Source: Actinomyces oris | GTDB taxonomy: Bacteria; Actinomycetota; Actinomycetes; Actinomycetales; Actinomycetaceae | Direction: 5' to 3' | Assembly (NCBI RefSeq): GCF_001937445.1 | Contig: NZ_MSKS01000028.1 | Coordinates: 58,192-122,191, forward strand | DNA length: 64,000 nt | Shown here: piece by piece, positions 40,758 to 49,571 of the stretch | Numbering within the stretch: the stretch's first letter is position 1 | Layout: each line of letters opens with the position of its first letter | Made by a program: the position numbers and the translations under genes | The notes under the pieces: model-generated | What the model saw: the letters and a program-made list of their open reading frames with translations, nothing else | The model's database searches: none | Told to the model about the DNA's origin: nothing

Positions 40758-42419
40758 TCAGACCGGTGCGCCCACGCGCAGGGTGGGCAGACCCAGGCTC
40801 ACCGGGGCGGTGTCGGGCTCGGGAGTGGCGCAGGCCTCGGCCTGGCGGCGCTCCCAGGCGTCACCGGCGCGGGTGCGTCGCACCTGGAACAGGGCTGGGC
40901 CGTCGTCGAGCCAGAGGCGGTCACCGGGCTTGAGGGCCTCGTTGGCGGCCGCGGCGAGCGGGTCCAGCTCGCGTCCGCAGCGGGCGGAGTCGGCGATGAG
41001 GTTGTGAGGGGCGCCGTGGGTGACGCGCACGGTGACCATGTCGCCGGGGCGCGGGGCCCCGCCGGCGTAGTCGTCCTCACCCAGGCCCTCGGGCAGGGCG
41101 ACGTGGACGAGGCGGTTGTCGGCGGCGCGCCCGGAGACGCGGGCGGTGACCGAGTCCCGGCGCCCCTCGCCCTCGGCGACGAGCACCTCGACGACGCGTC
41201 CCTCCTGGCGCTCGTTCTCCTCGTGGGCGATGCGGCGCACGAGCGCGTCAAGCCGCCGGTAGCGGTCCTTGACGACCTCGGTGGGGACCTGGTCGTCACG
41301 GTCGGCGGCGGGGGTGCCCGGGCGCGGGGAGTACTCGAAGGTGTAGGCCGAGGCGAAACGGGCCTGCTCGACGACGTCGAGGGTGGCCTGGAAGTCCTCC
41401 TCGGTCTCACCGGGGAAGCCGACGATGATGTCGGTGGTGATGGCGGCCTGGGGCATGACAGCGCGGACCTTGTCCAGGATGCCCAGGAAGCGCTGGGTAC
41501 GGTAGGAGCGGCGCATGGCGCGCAGCACCCGGTCCGAGCCGGACTGCAGGGGCATGTGCAGGCTGGGCATGACGGCCTCGGTGGTGGCCATGGCCTCGAT
41601 GACGTCGTCGGTGAAGGCGGCGGGGTGGGGGCTGGTGAAGCGCACGCGCTCGATGCCCTCGACTGCGCCGGTCGCCCGCAGCAGCTTGGCGAAGGCGCCG
41701 CGGTCCCCGAAGCCGACCCCGTAGGAGTTGACGTTCTGTCCCAGGAGGGTCACCTCGATGGCGCCCTGCGCGGCGACGGCCTCGACCTCGGCCAGGACGT
41801 CGCCGGGGCGGCGGTCGCGCTGCTTGCCGCGCAGGGAGGGCACGATGCAGAAGGTGCAGGTGTTGTTGCAGCCCACGGCGATGGAGACCCAGGCGGCATA
41901 GGAGGACTCGCGGCGGGTGGGCAGGGTGGAGGGGAAGACCTTGAGGGACTCCTCGAGCTCGACGGCGGCCGCGGAGTTGTGCCGGGCGCGCTCGAGCAGG
42001 GCGGGCAGGACGTCGAGGTTGTGGGTGCCGAAGACGACGTCGACCCAGGGGGCCCGCTCGACGATCCCCTCCCCCATCTGCTGGGCCAGGCACCCGGCCA
42101 CGGCGATCTGCATGCCGGGGCGCTCGCGTTTGACGGCGGCGAGCTGGCCCAGGTTGCCGAAGAGCCGGGTGGCGGCGTTCTCACGCACGGAGCAGGTGTT
42201 GATGATGACGACGTCGGCCCCGCCGTCACCGGCGTCGGTGGCGCGGGCGGCGGCCTCGGGCACGTCCTCGACGCGCAGGTAGCCGGCCCTCTCCAGCAGT
42301 CCCGCCATGTGCTCGGAGTCGTGGACGTTCATCTGGCAGCCGAGCGTACGCACGTGGTAGGTGCGCGGCCGGGCGCCTCGGGCATCGAGAACAGGTGCGG
42401 AGGTGGTCAGCGTGGTCAT
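40758..42419 (-). CDS. miaB: tRNA-2-methylthio-N6-dimethylallyladenosine synthase
   Basis: A 553-residue radical-SAM methylthiotransferase that converts i6A37 to ms2i6A37 in tRNA. The UPF0004 domain holds three cysteines of the auxiliary cluster ([25 protein letters not shown]), the radical-SAM domain has the CxxxCxxC motif in [17 protein letters not shown], and a TRAM domain follows with DNRLVHV. The C-terminal 100 residues extend past TRAM, with [11 protein letters not shown] and a low-complexity end. ATG 42419 follows TACACT by eight bases. Upstream frame to 42851 belongs to the ROK gene region in another register. Confidence 0.96.
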   Translation of the reverse strand: MTTLTTSAPVLDARGARPRTYHVRTLGCQMNVHDSEHMAGLLERAGYLRVEDVPEAAARATDAGDGGADVVIINTCSVRENAATRLFGNLGQLAAVKRERPGMQIAVAGCLAQQMGEGIVERAPWVDVVFGTHNLDVLPALLERARHNSAAAVELEESLKVFPSTLPTRRESSYAAWVSIAVGCNNTCTFCIVPSLRGKQRDRRPGDVLAEVEAVAAQGAIEVTLLGQNVNSYGVGFGDRGAFAKLLRATGAVEGIERVRFTSPHPAAFTDDVIEAMATTEAVMPSLHMPLQSGSDRVLRAMRRSYRTQRFLGILDKVRAVMPQAAITTDIIVGFPGETEEDFQATLDVVEQARFASAYTFEYSPRPGTPAADRDDQVPTEVVKDRYRRLDALVRRIAHEENERQEGRVVEVLVAEGEGRRDSVTARVSGRAADNRLVHVALPEGLGEDDYAGGAPRPGDMVTVRVTHGAPHNLIADSARCGRELDPLAAAANEALKPGDRLWLDDGPALFQVRRTRAGDAWERRQAEACATPEPDTAPVSLGLPTLRVGAPV

Positions 42420-42427
42420 CGCCGAGC

Positions 42428-42433
42428 AGTGTA
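42428..42433 (-). promoter_or_regulatory. -10 hexamer of leaderless miaB promoter
   Basis: TACACT on the minus strand, eight bases before the miaB ATG. Confidence 0.4.
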
Positions 42434-42532
42434 GGTGGCGCTGGGGCCCCGCCCCAGCCCTGGCGCAGTGTCGTGACCAGATGCACGCCGGGGCGGGGCC
42501 CTCAGCTCTCCCAGTGACGGGGCGAACCGGGG

Positions 42533-42598
42533 TCAGGACTTCTTGCGCGAGGCGCTTCTGACCTCGTTGCGGGCAGCCTGAGCCAAGGCGTCGCTCAC
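42533..42598 (-). CDS. Possible 21-residue peptide overlapping the ROK gene stop
   Basis: GTG at 42598 overlaps the ROK stop by four bases (GTGA) and opens a frame of 21 codons, [20 protein letters not shown] and a final Ser, basic at the C-terminus. The overlap is the type that couples translation. It could equally be an extended ROK tail lost by a frameshift, or chance. No homology can be judged at this length. Confidence 0.25.
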   Translation of the reverse strand: MSDALAQAARNEVRSASRKKS

Positions 42599-43740
42599 CG
42601 GCCTCCCGCGACCACCGTCCACTGATCCAGGGCCAGGGCGGCCGCCCCCCGCGCCCACTCGTCGAACTCGAAGGGACGCAGCAGGACGGGCGCCGGCGCC
42701 GCCGCCCAGTGCCGCAGACCTCCCACCTCCTTCTCAAAGGTCTCCCGGTAGGTCTCCACCACGGCGACCCCCTCCCCGGAGACGACGACGAGCTCGGGGT
42801 CGACGTAGGCGATGAGAGTCCCCACGACCCTTCCGACCGCCAGCGCCGCACGCCGTAGGACGTCGTCGACGCCGTCGTTGCGACGCATGTCGGGGCTCAG
42901 GAGCAGATCGAGGCTCAGCTCCTGGGCCTGACACCCCAGGTGCTTGGCGGCCGCCCGTAGGATTTGGGAGGTCGAGGCGAGAGCACGGGCGCATCCGGGG
43001 TGCCCGATCTCGCAACTGGGTCCTGAAGGGTCCACCGGCAGGTGCCCGACGCTGCCGGCCGCCCCCTGCGCACCGGAGACGACCTCACCGGCCACCACGA
43101 CCCCGCAGCCGATCCCGGCGCCGAGGGTGACCATGGCGAAGGGGTCCTTTCCGCGGCCGGCCCCGAACCTGGCCTCGGCGTAGGCGAAGGCGCGCACGTC
43201 ATTGGCCGCGACGCAGGGCAGCCCGGTGGCCTCGGTGACCATGGCGGCCAGAGGCACGTCACGCCATCCCAGGAAGCTGGCCACCACCACGGTCCGTCTC
43301 CCGGCGACGGCCGCCCCCAGGGAGATCCCGACGGCGTCGGGCCGTCGACCGCTGCGCTGAGCCAGCTGCGCCACCACTGAGGCGATCAGGGCGGTCACGG
43401 AGTCGGGGTCGGTCTCGGTCAGCGGCAGGGATTCCCCGGCCAGGACCTCGCCCAGCGGATCGGTCAGGACGGCGTAGAGGCGGTCGGCGGTGAGCTTGAC
43501 GCCCGCGACGGTGGCGGAGCCCGCGACGACGGCCAGGAGGCGGGTGGGCCGTCCCGGTCCACCCGCCTCCACCGGCGGCTGCTCCTCGATGAGGCCCGCC
43601 TCGATGAGGGGGCGCACCGTGCGCGTCGTCGTCGCCGCGGACAGCCCCAGGCGCTCGGCGAGGTCGCCGCGGCTCATGGGACCCACTGAGATCAGGGAGA
43701 GCAGTGTCTGAGCGCCGAGGCTGCGTCCTCCACCGTCCAT
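42595..43740 (-). CDS. ROK-family (NagC/XylR-type) transcriptional repressor
   Basis: A 381-residue ROK protein. The N-terminal winged helix ([19 protein letters not shown], then [15 protein letters not shown]) shows it to be a regulator rather than a glucokinase. The sugar-binding domain has [30 protein letters not shown] and the zinc motif region [14 protein letters not shown], where the usual CxCG pattern is reduced to one early Cys. It is divergent from the alpha-galactosidase and ABC genes, so it probably represses them in the absence of an alpha-galactoside. ATG 43740 is the chosen start; the much longer frame upstream crosses the promoter region. Confidence 0.88.
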   Translation of the reverse strand: MDGGGRSLGAQTLLSLISVGPMSRGDLAERLGLSAATTTRTVRPLIEAGLIEEQPPVEAGGPGRPTRLLAVVAGSATVAGVKLTADRLYAVLTDPLGEVLAGESLPLTETDPDSVTALIASVVAQLAQRSGRRPDAVGISLGAAVAGRRTVVVASFLGWRDVPLAAMVTEATGLPCVAANDVRAFAYAEARFGAGRGKDPFAMVTLGAGIGCGVVVAGEVVSGAQGAAGSVGHLPVDPSGPSCEIGHPGCARALASTSQILRAAAKHLGCQAQELSLDLLLSPDMRRNDGVDDVLRRAALAVGRVVGTLIAYVDPELVVVSGEGVAVVETYRETFEKEVGGLRHWAAAPAPVLLRPFEFDEWARGAAALALDQWTVVAGGR

Positions 43741-43849
43741 GTCCTGTTCCCGCTCCCGCCGTCGCCGACTGCTAGATGGACCATTGGGCCCATGACCTGG
43801 GACGACGCCGACCGCCGCCCGATTCGTACCGACACTGTAGGTCAAACCC

Positions 43850-43878
43850 TTGCGGAAACTGGCGTCATCAATTATTTT
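43850..43878 (+). promoter_or_regulatory. Alpha-galactosidase promoter
   Basis: TTGCGG (43850-43855), 17 bases, TATTTT (43873-43878) in an A+T-rich stretch divergent from the ROK gene. Leader about 45 bases with GGAAGG before the start. Confidence 0.6.
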
Positions 43879-43929
43879 CATCTTACAAGGAATCGCTTCT
43901 GGTTCCTCCCCTCCCCCGGAAGGACAATG

Positions 43930-46110
43930 ATGACCCTCCATCTGCGATGCGCCGACACCTCCGTAGTCCTCGACCTGCCCGACGACCGTTTCCCGGTGGT
44001 GCGCCACTGGGGTCCCGACCTGGGTGACGTCAGCGGTGACGACCTGTCCGACGCGACCCTGGCCGCACAGACATCCTTGGGAACCAACACCGCCTGGATC
44101 ACCAACGACCTGCCGATCCTGCCCCTGGCCCACCTGGGGTGGAGCTCCCGCCCCGCCGTGGTGCTCTCACGCACCGACGGCTCGGCCTTCTCGCCCCACC
44201 CCACTGCCTTCACCCACGAGGAGGGCTCCGAGGACACCCCGGCCGGAACCGCCCTCGTTGTGCGCTCCAGCGGAACCGACACCGCCCACGCGCTGACTCT
44301 GGGCACTGAGCTGCGCCTGGAGCCCTGCGGCCTGGTACGCCTGCGCGCCTGGGTCCGCAATGACCACTCCGGGTCCGGCGGCGATCAGGGGGCCGACCTC
44401 GTCGTCGGTGAGCTCACGCCGGTACTGCCGCTGCCCGACAGCGCCGATGAGCTGCTGGACACCACCGGCCACCACGTCCAGGAGCGTCGGCTCGTGCGCA
44501 CCCCCTTCACCCCGGGCACCCGCCTGCGCGAGTCCTGGGAGGGACGCCCGGGGCACGACGCCGTCACCTGGCTGGCAGCCGGCCCCACCGGCTTCGGGTG
44601 GCGCAGCGGGCGCGTCCACGGCGTTCACGCGGCCTGGTCCGGAAACGTCCGTCACCTGGCGATGAACCCGGCCTCGGGGCGCAAGCTCCTGGGAGCCGGA
44701 GAGCTGCTCCTGCCGGGCGAGGTCTTACTGGCCCCCGGTCAGACCTACACCTCTGCGTGGACGGTCTTCTCCTGGGGCGAGGGCCTGGACGCCCTGGCCC
44801 ACCGCAGCCACGCCTGGCTGCGCTCGCGCCCGTCCCACCCCACCCGTCCCCGCCCGGTGCTGCTCAACACCTGGGAGGCCGTCTACTTCGACCACGACCT
44901 GGACAAGCTCAAGGCCCTGGCCGACGCCGCCGCCCAGGTCGGTATCGAGCGCTACGTCCTGGACGACGGCTGGTTCGGCTCCCGCCGCGACGACACCTCG
45001 GGACTGGGCGACTGGCAGGTCTCCCCCGAGGCCTGGCCGGACGGTCTGGAGCCGCTCGTGGAGCACGTCCACGCCCTGGGCATGGAGTTCGGCCTGTGGT
45101 TCGAGCCGGAGATGATCAACGTCGACTCCGAGCTGGCCCGCACCCATCCGGAGTGGATCCTGTCCGACGGCGCCGGCGGAGCGCCCGAGCACCGCCACCA
45201 GCGGGTCCTGGACCTGTCCGCCCCCGGCGCCTGGGACTACCTGTTCGACGCCATCTCCACCCTCGTGGAGCGCCTCGGCATCGCCTACCTCAAGTGGGAC
45301 CACAACTCCCCCCTGCTGGCCACGGGTCACGAGGTCGCCGACCCCACCGCGGGGCGCCAGGGGGCGGCCGCCGTCCACGACCAGACCCTGGCCGTCTACC
45401 GCCTCCTGGACGCGCTCTATAAGCGCTTCCCCTCCCTGGAGATCGAGTCCTGCGCCGGCGGCGGCGGCCGCATCGACCTGGGGATCATGGAGCGCACCCA
45501 GCGGGTGTGGGCCTCGGACTGCATCGACGCCCACGACCGTCAGAACATCCAGCGCGGCACCACGCTGCTGCTTCCTCCCGAGATGGTGGGCACCCATGTC
45601 GGCTCCGGGCGGGCGCACACCACCCTGCGCGACCTCGACCTCGACTTCCGGGCCGGCACCGCCCTGTGGGGCCACATGGGAGTGGAGTGGGACCTCACCG
45701 AGGCCGATGGGCCCACCCGCGAGCGCCTGGCCTCCATCATCGCGCTGCACAAGGAGCTGCGCGGCCTGCTGCACTCGGGGGTGACGGTCCATGCGGACCT
45801 GCCCGACGACGACGTGCTGCGCATTGAGGGGGTCGTCGCCCCTGATGGCTCCGACGCCCTGTTCGAGATCGCCTCGCTGGGCCAGCTCCTGGCCTGGCCC
45901 ACGGCGCCGCGCCCTCTGCCTGGCCTGGACCCCTCGCGCCGCTACCACGTGCGCCTGGCGGCACCGGCCTACCCCGAGCTGCGTCTGGCGGCGGGCTGGA
46001 TGGCCCAGGGCGTCACCCTGCCGGGCTCCTACCTGACCACCACGGGGCTGGCGCTGCCGGTGCTGCACCCCGACCACCTCGTCCTGCTGCGCGTGAGCGC
46101 CGTCGACTGA
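43930..46110 (+). CDS. Alpha-galactosidase, GH36
   Basis: A 726-residue GH36 enzyme that removes terminal alpha-galactose from melibiose, raffinose and related sugars. An N-terminal beta-rich domain (about 1-310) precedes the catalytic barrel: NTWEAVYFDHD, YVLDDGWFGSRRDD, the nucleophile Asp in YLKWDHN (about 457), the CAGGGGRID segment and the acid-base Asp in WASDCIDAHDRQNIQ (about 525). No signal peptide, so it acts in the cytosol on imported oligosaccharides. ATG 43930 lies six bases after GGAAGG; ATG 43927 is too close. It heads the operon with two permeases and a binding protein. Confidence 0.94.
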   Translation: MTLHLRCADTSVVLDLPDDRFPVVRHWGPDLGDVSGDDLSDATLAAQTSLGTNTAWITNDLPILPLAHLGWSSRPAVVLSRTDGSAFSPHPTAFTHEEGSEDTPAGTALVVRSSGTDTAHALTLGTELRLEPCGLVRLRAWVRNDHSGSGGDQGADLVVGELTPVLPLPDSADELLDTTGHHVQERRLVRTPFTPGTRLRESWEGRPGHDAVTWLAAGPTGFGWRSGRVHGVHAAWSGNVRHLAMNPASGRKLLGAGELLLPGEVLLAPGQTYTSAWTVFSWGEGLDALAHRSHAWLRSRPSHPTRPRPVLLNTWEAVYFDHDLDKLKALADAAAQVGIERYVLDDGWFGSRRDDTSGLGDWQVSPEAWPDGLEPLVEHVHALGMEFGLWFEPEMINVDSELARTHPEWILSDGAGGAPEHRHQRVLDLSAPGAWDYLFDAISTLVERLGIAYLKWDHNSPLLATGHEVADPTAGRQGAAAVHDQTLAVYRLLDALYKRFPSLEIESCAGGGGRIDLGIMERTQRVWASDCIDAHDRQNIQRGTTLLLPPEMVGTHVGSGRAHTTLRDLDLDFRAGTALWGHMGVEWDLTEADGPTRERLASIIALHKELRGLLHSGVTVHADLPDDDVLRIEGVVAPDGSDALFEIASLGQLLAWPTAPRPLPGLDPSRRYHVRLAAPAYPELRLAAGWMAQGVTLPGSYLTTTGLALPVLHPDHLVLLRVSAVD

Positions 46111-46111
46111 G

Positions 46112-46140
46112 GGATCGGCGACCCTCCGAGTCGCTGATCC
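46112..46140 (+). terminator. Hairpin between alpha-galactosidase and the ABC genes
   Basis: GGATCGGCGAC (46112-46122) pairs with GTCGCTGATCC (46130-46140) with one mismatch and a seven-base loop, followed by a pyrimidine-rich stretch. May attenuate transcription or stabilise mRNA ends. Confidence 0.5.
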
Positions 46141-46222
46141 GTCCTCTCTTCTTCTACCCGTCCCTACCCCACCCGTCCGTCTTCACCCCGTTTTCCCACA
46201 TCACCGTTGATTTGGAGATCCG

Positions 46223-47134
46223 ATGTCAACTTCGACCCTGCTCGCGCGACCATCGCGTCGGCAGCGCAAGCCACGCTCCGACCTCAAGCTCGGCCTCGCC
46301 TTCATCCTCCCGGCGACGATCGGCCTCGTCGCCTTCTATATCTGGCCCCTCATCCGAGGCATCTGGCTGTCCTTCACCGAGTACAACCTCCTGACTCCTG
46401 AGGAGTTCACCGGCCTGGACAACTACAAGCGCATGGTCCAGGACGATATCTTCTGGAACGCCGTCGTCGTCACCGTGGAGTACGTGGTCATCAACATCGG
46501 TCTGCAGACGATCCTGGCACTCCTCATCGCCGTCCTCATGCAGCGCCTGACCCAGTCCACCTTCGTACGCTCCATCGTGCTGACGCCCTACCTGGTCTCC
46601 AACGTGGTCGCCGCCATGCTGTGGCTGTGGATCCTGGACAACACGCTGGGCATCACCAACCAGCTCCTGGAGCCCCTGACGGGCTCAGCCGTCGACTTCT
46701 TCTCCTCGTCGATGGCCATCCCCACCATCGCCATCATCAACGTGTGGCGGCACGTGGGCTACACGGCCCTGCTCATCTTCGCGGGCCTGCAGTCGATCCC
46801 GAACACGGTCTACGAGGCGGGCAAGATGGACGGCGCCAGCGAGTGGCGGATGTTCTGGCGGATCACCGTCCCGCTGCTGCGTCCCATCCTGGCGCTCGTG
46901 CTCATCATGACGATGATCGGCTCCTTCCAGGTCTTCGACACCGTCTCGGTGGCCACCCAGGGCGGACCCGTCAACGCCACCCGCGTGCTGCAGTACTACA
47001 TCTACGACATGGCCTTCGGGCGCTTCCAGTTCGGATACGCCTCCGCCATGGCTGTGGGGCTGCTGCTCGTCCTGGCCGCGATCACGATCCTGCAGTACCG
47101 CATGACCCGTGCCGGCGAGACGGACCTGGACTGA
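46223..47134 (+). CDS. ABC sugar transporter permease (MalF/MsmF type)
   Basis: A 303-residue inner-membrane permease of the CUT1 family with six membrane segments. It starts with a basic N-terminus, then LAFILPATIGLVAFYIWPLI; the cytoplasmic EAA loop is VYEAGKMDGASEWRMFWRIT (about residues 193-212). It pairs with the next gene to form the channel. ATG 46223 has GGAG five bases upstream. The expected ATPase partner is not in this operon, as in many Gram-positive CUT1 systems that share one MsmK-type ATPase. Confidence 0.92.
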   Translation: MSTSTLLARPSRRQRKPRSDLKLGLAFILPATIGLVAFYIWPLIRGIWLSFTEYNLLTPEEFTGLDNYKRMVQDDIFWNAVVVTVEYVVINIGLQTILALLIAVLMQRLTQSTFVRSIVLTPYLVSNVVAAMLWLWILDNTLGITNQLLEPLTGSAVDFFSSSMAIPTIAIINVWRHVGYTALLIFAGLQSIPNTVYEAGKMDGASEWRMFWRITVPLLRPILALVLIMTMIGSFQVFDTVSVATQGGPVNATRVLQYYIYDMAFGRFQFGYASAMAVGLLLVLAAITILQYRMTRAGETDLD

Positions 47135-47147
47135 AGGAGGACAAGCC

Positions 47148-48101
47148 ATGACAACGACAACCGCACCCGTGTCCTCCACCAAGCCCTCCCAGGCGGCCGC
47201 TGCGGCGTCCCGCGAGACCCCGGGCCGCCGGTTCACCGTCGGCAAGGCCCTGGCCTGGGCGGCGATGATCCTCATCATGCTGTTCACGCTCCTGCCCTTC
47301 TACTGGGTGCTGCGTACGGCGCTGTCCTCCAACGCGGGCATCACCGCCCACCCCACCAGCCTGCTGCCGGTGGACATCAACCTGCGCGGCTTCGCCCGCG
47401 TCTTCGGCATGCAGTCCACTAAGGAGGCGCTGGCCGACGGCGGCAGCGGCGCAGCCATCAACTTCTGGCTCTACCTGCGTAACTCGGTCATCATCTCCAC
47501 ACTGGTCACCGTGGGGCAGGTCTTCTTCTCAGCGATGGCCGCCTACTCCTTCTCCCGCCTGCGCTGGAAGGGGCGCGACACGGTCTTCGCCGTGTTCCTG
47601 GGTGCCCTCATGGTCCCCTCGATCTTCACGCTGCTGCCCAACTTCGTGCTGGTCAAGCAGCTCCACCTCATTGACACCTTCCTGGGGGTGGCGCTGCCGA
47701 CCATGTTCATGACGCCTTTCGCGGTGTTCTTCCTCAAACAGTTCTTCATGAATATCCCGCGCGAGCTGGAGGAGGCCGCGCTGCTCGACGGCGCCTCGAA
47801 GGTCCGGGTGTTCTTCACCCTCATCCTGCCCATGGCCAAGGCCCCGATCTCGACGCTGGCGATCCTGACCTACATCACGGCCTGGAACGACTACTTCTGG
47901 CCCCTGCTGGTCTCTTACACGGACTCCTCCCGGGTACTCACGGTGGCTCTGGCCGTCTTCCGTTCCCAGGCCCCTCAGACCGGTCCCGACTGGGCCGGGC
48001 TCATGGCCGCCACCCTGGTGGCCGCTCTCCCGATGCTCCTGCTGTTCATGGCCTTCGCCCGGCGCATCGTCAACTCCATCGGCTTTACCGGAATCAAGTG
48101 A
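47148..48101 (+). CDS. ABC sugar transporter permease (MalG/MsmG type)
   Basis: A 317-residue CUT1 permease with six membrane segments. The first is KALAWAAMILIMLFTLLPFYW, and the EAA loop is ELEEAALLDGASKVRVFFTL (about residues 206-225), followed by PMAKAPISTLAI and AWNDYFWPLL. It begins 13 bases after the first permease with AAGGAGG at the right distance from ATG 47148, so the two are made together. The last bases overlap the binding-protein gene region. Confidence 0.92.
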   Translation: MTTTTAPVSSTKPSQAAAAASRETPGRRFTVGKALAWAAMILIMLFTLLPFYWVLRTALSSNAGITAHPTSLLPVDINLRGFARVFGMQSTKEALADGGSGAAINFWLYLRNSVIISTLVTVGQVFFSAMAAYSFSRLRWKGRDTVFAVFLGALMVPSIFTLLPNFVLVKQLHLIDTFLGVALPTMFMTPFAVFFLKQFFMNIPRELEEAALLDGASKVRVFFTLILPMAKAPISTLAILTYITAWNDYFWPLLVSYTDSSRVLTVALAVFRSQAPQTGPDWAGLMAATLVAALPMLLLFMAFARRIVNSIGFTGIK

Positions 48102-48109
48102 GGCACCAG

Positions 48110-49504
48110 ATGACGACTCAACCGATCAGCCCTCTTCGCTCCTCACTGTCGCGCCGCAGCCTCCTGTGCGGACTGGCCTCGGGAGCGGCCGCCCTGACCC
48201 TGGCCGCCTGCTCCGGTGGCTCCAGAAAGTCGGGAGCCGGCGCCGTCGAGTACTGGATGTGGGACGCCAGCCAGCTGCCCGCCTATGAGGCGTGCGCCAA
48301 GGCCTTCGAGGCCAAGACCGGCATCAAGGTGAACATCACCCAGATCGCCTGGGGCGACTACTGGACCAAGCTGACGGCCGGCTTCATCGCCGGGACGGGT
48401 CCGGACGCCTTCACCGACCACATCTCCAAGTTCGCCCAGTTCGAGGACCTGGAGGTCCTGGTTCCGCTGGAGAAGCAGGCCGCCTGGTCCGGCGTCGATG
48501 AGTCCGCCTTCCAGGAGGGCCTCATCGACCTGTGGAAGGGGGAGGACGGTCACCAGTACGGCTGCCCCAAGGACTGGGACACCGTGGCGGTCTTCTACAA
48601 CCGGGACATGCTCACTCAGGCGGGCCTGTCCGAGGCCGACCTGGCCGGCTGGTCCTGGAACCCCACCGACGGCGGAACCTTCGAGAAGATCCTCGCCCGC
48701 CTGACCGTGGACAAAAATGGCGTGCGCGGTGACGAGCCCGGTTTCGATAAGAACCGCGTGGCCGTCTACGGCCTGGGTATCCAGGACGCCGGAACCGGGG
48801 ACGGCCAGACCCAGTGGAGTCCCTTCACCGGTTCGGCCGGAGACTGGTTCTACACGAACAAGAAAACCTGGGGTGACCACTACCGCTACGACGAGAAGGT
48901 CTTCCAGGACACGATGGACTGGTACTTCGGCCTGGTGGACAAGGGCTACATGCCTCCGCGCGGCGCCTTCTCCTCCACAACCAGCACCGATGTCCAGCTC
49001 GGCAGCGGCAAGGTCGCCATGTGCTTCAACGGCTCGTGGATGTTCGGCACCTACGCCAAGCTCGACGTCAAGGTCGGGATCGCCGCGAGCCCCGTGGGCC
49101 CCAACGGAAAGTCGGTCTCCTTGTTCAACGGGCTGGGCGACTCGATCTCCAAGCAGTCGGCCAACATCGACAACGCCTCCAAGTGGGTGGCCTTCCTGGG
49201 GACCGCGGAGGCGCAGGACATCGTGGCCTCTCACGGAATCGTCTTCCCGGCGATCTCCTCCTCCACGGAGAAGGCCGTCAAGGTCTTCGAGGAAACGGGG
49301 CTTCCCACTGAGCCCTTCACCCAGCACCTGGAGGACAAGTCCACCTTCTTCTTCCCACTGACCTACTTCGGCGCGGACGTGGCCGCCATCATGAAACCTG
49401 CGACGGACGACCTGTGGGCCAACCGGGTGCCGGCCTCAACGCTGACGAAGTACAACGAGCAGGTCAACCTCCTGTTCAAGACGTCCAAGCACAAGAAGGG
49501 CTAG
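48110..49504 (+). CDS. Sugar-binding lipoprotein of the ABC importer
   Basis: A 464-residue extracellular solute-binding protein. The signal region has twin arginines (SRRSLLCGLASG) and a lipobox LAAC near residue 35, so it is a lipoprotein, perhaps exported by the Tat route. The mature part has the CUT1 binding-protein pattern, for example FEAKTGIKVNITQIAWGDYW and KVAMCFNGSWMFG. Context argues for raffinose, melibiose or stachyose as ligand. ATG 48110 follows GAGG by six bases; GTG 48098, overlapping the permease stop by four bases, is an alternative adding four residues. Confidence 0.9.
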   Translation: MTTQPISPLRSSLSRRSLLCGLASGAAALTLAACSGGSRKSGAGAVEYWMWDASQLPAYEACAKAFEAKTGIKVNITQIAWGDYWTKLTAGFIAGTGPDAFTDHISKFAQFEDLEVLVPLEKQAAWSGVDESAFQEGLIDLWKGEDGHQYGCPKDWDTVAVFYNRDMLTQAGLSEADLAGWSWNPTDGGTFEKILARLTVDKNGVRGDEPGFDKNRVAVYGLGIQDAGTGDGQTQWSPFTGSAGDWFYTNKKTWGDHYRYDEKVFQDTMDWYFGLVDKGYMPPRGAFSSTTSTDVQLGSGKVAMCFNGSWMFGTYAKLDVKVGIAASPVGPNGKSVSLFNGLGDSISKQSANIDNASKWVAFLGTAEAQDIVASHGIVFPAISSSTEKAVKVFEETGLPTEPFTQHLEDKSTFFFPLTYFGADVAAIMKPATDDLWANRVPASTLTKYNEQVNLLFKTSKHKKG

Positions 49505-49528
49505 CAGCAGGGTTGTTCCTGACCGGCT

Positions 49529-49566
49529 ACGGGCCGGGTCCGGCGATATGCCGGGCCTGGCCCGTG
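49529..49566. terminator. Hairpin between the ABC operon and fhs
   Basis: CGGGCCGGG... (from 49530) pairs with ...CCTGGCCCG (to 49564), with CCGGC/GCCGG inside and loop GATAT. Lies between convergent genes. Confidence 0.65.
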
Positions 49567-49571
49567 ACTTC

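Noticed and set aside
41004..42434. A 476-codon open frame opposite miaB
   Set aside because: Antisense shadow of miaB with a Gly/Asp/Val-rich product.
42420..44133. Long N-terminal extensions for miaB (to 42851) and the ROK regulator (to 44133)
   Set aside because: The extra sequence is unrelated to either family, crosses promoters, and internal starts fit the families and local signals.
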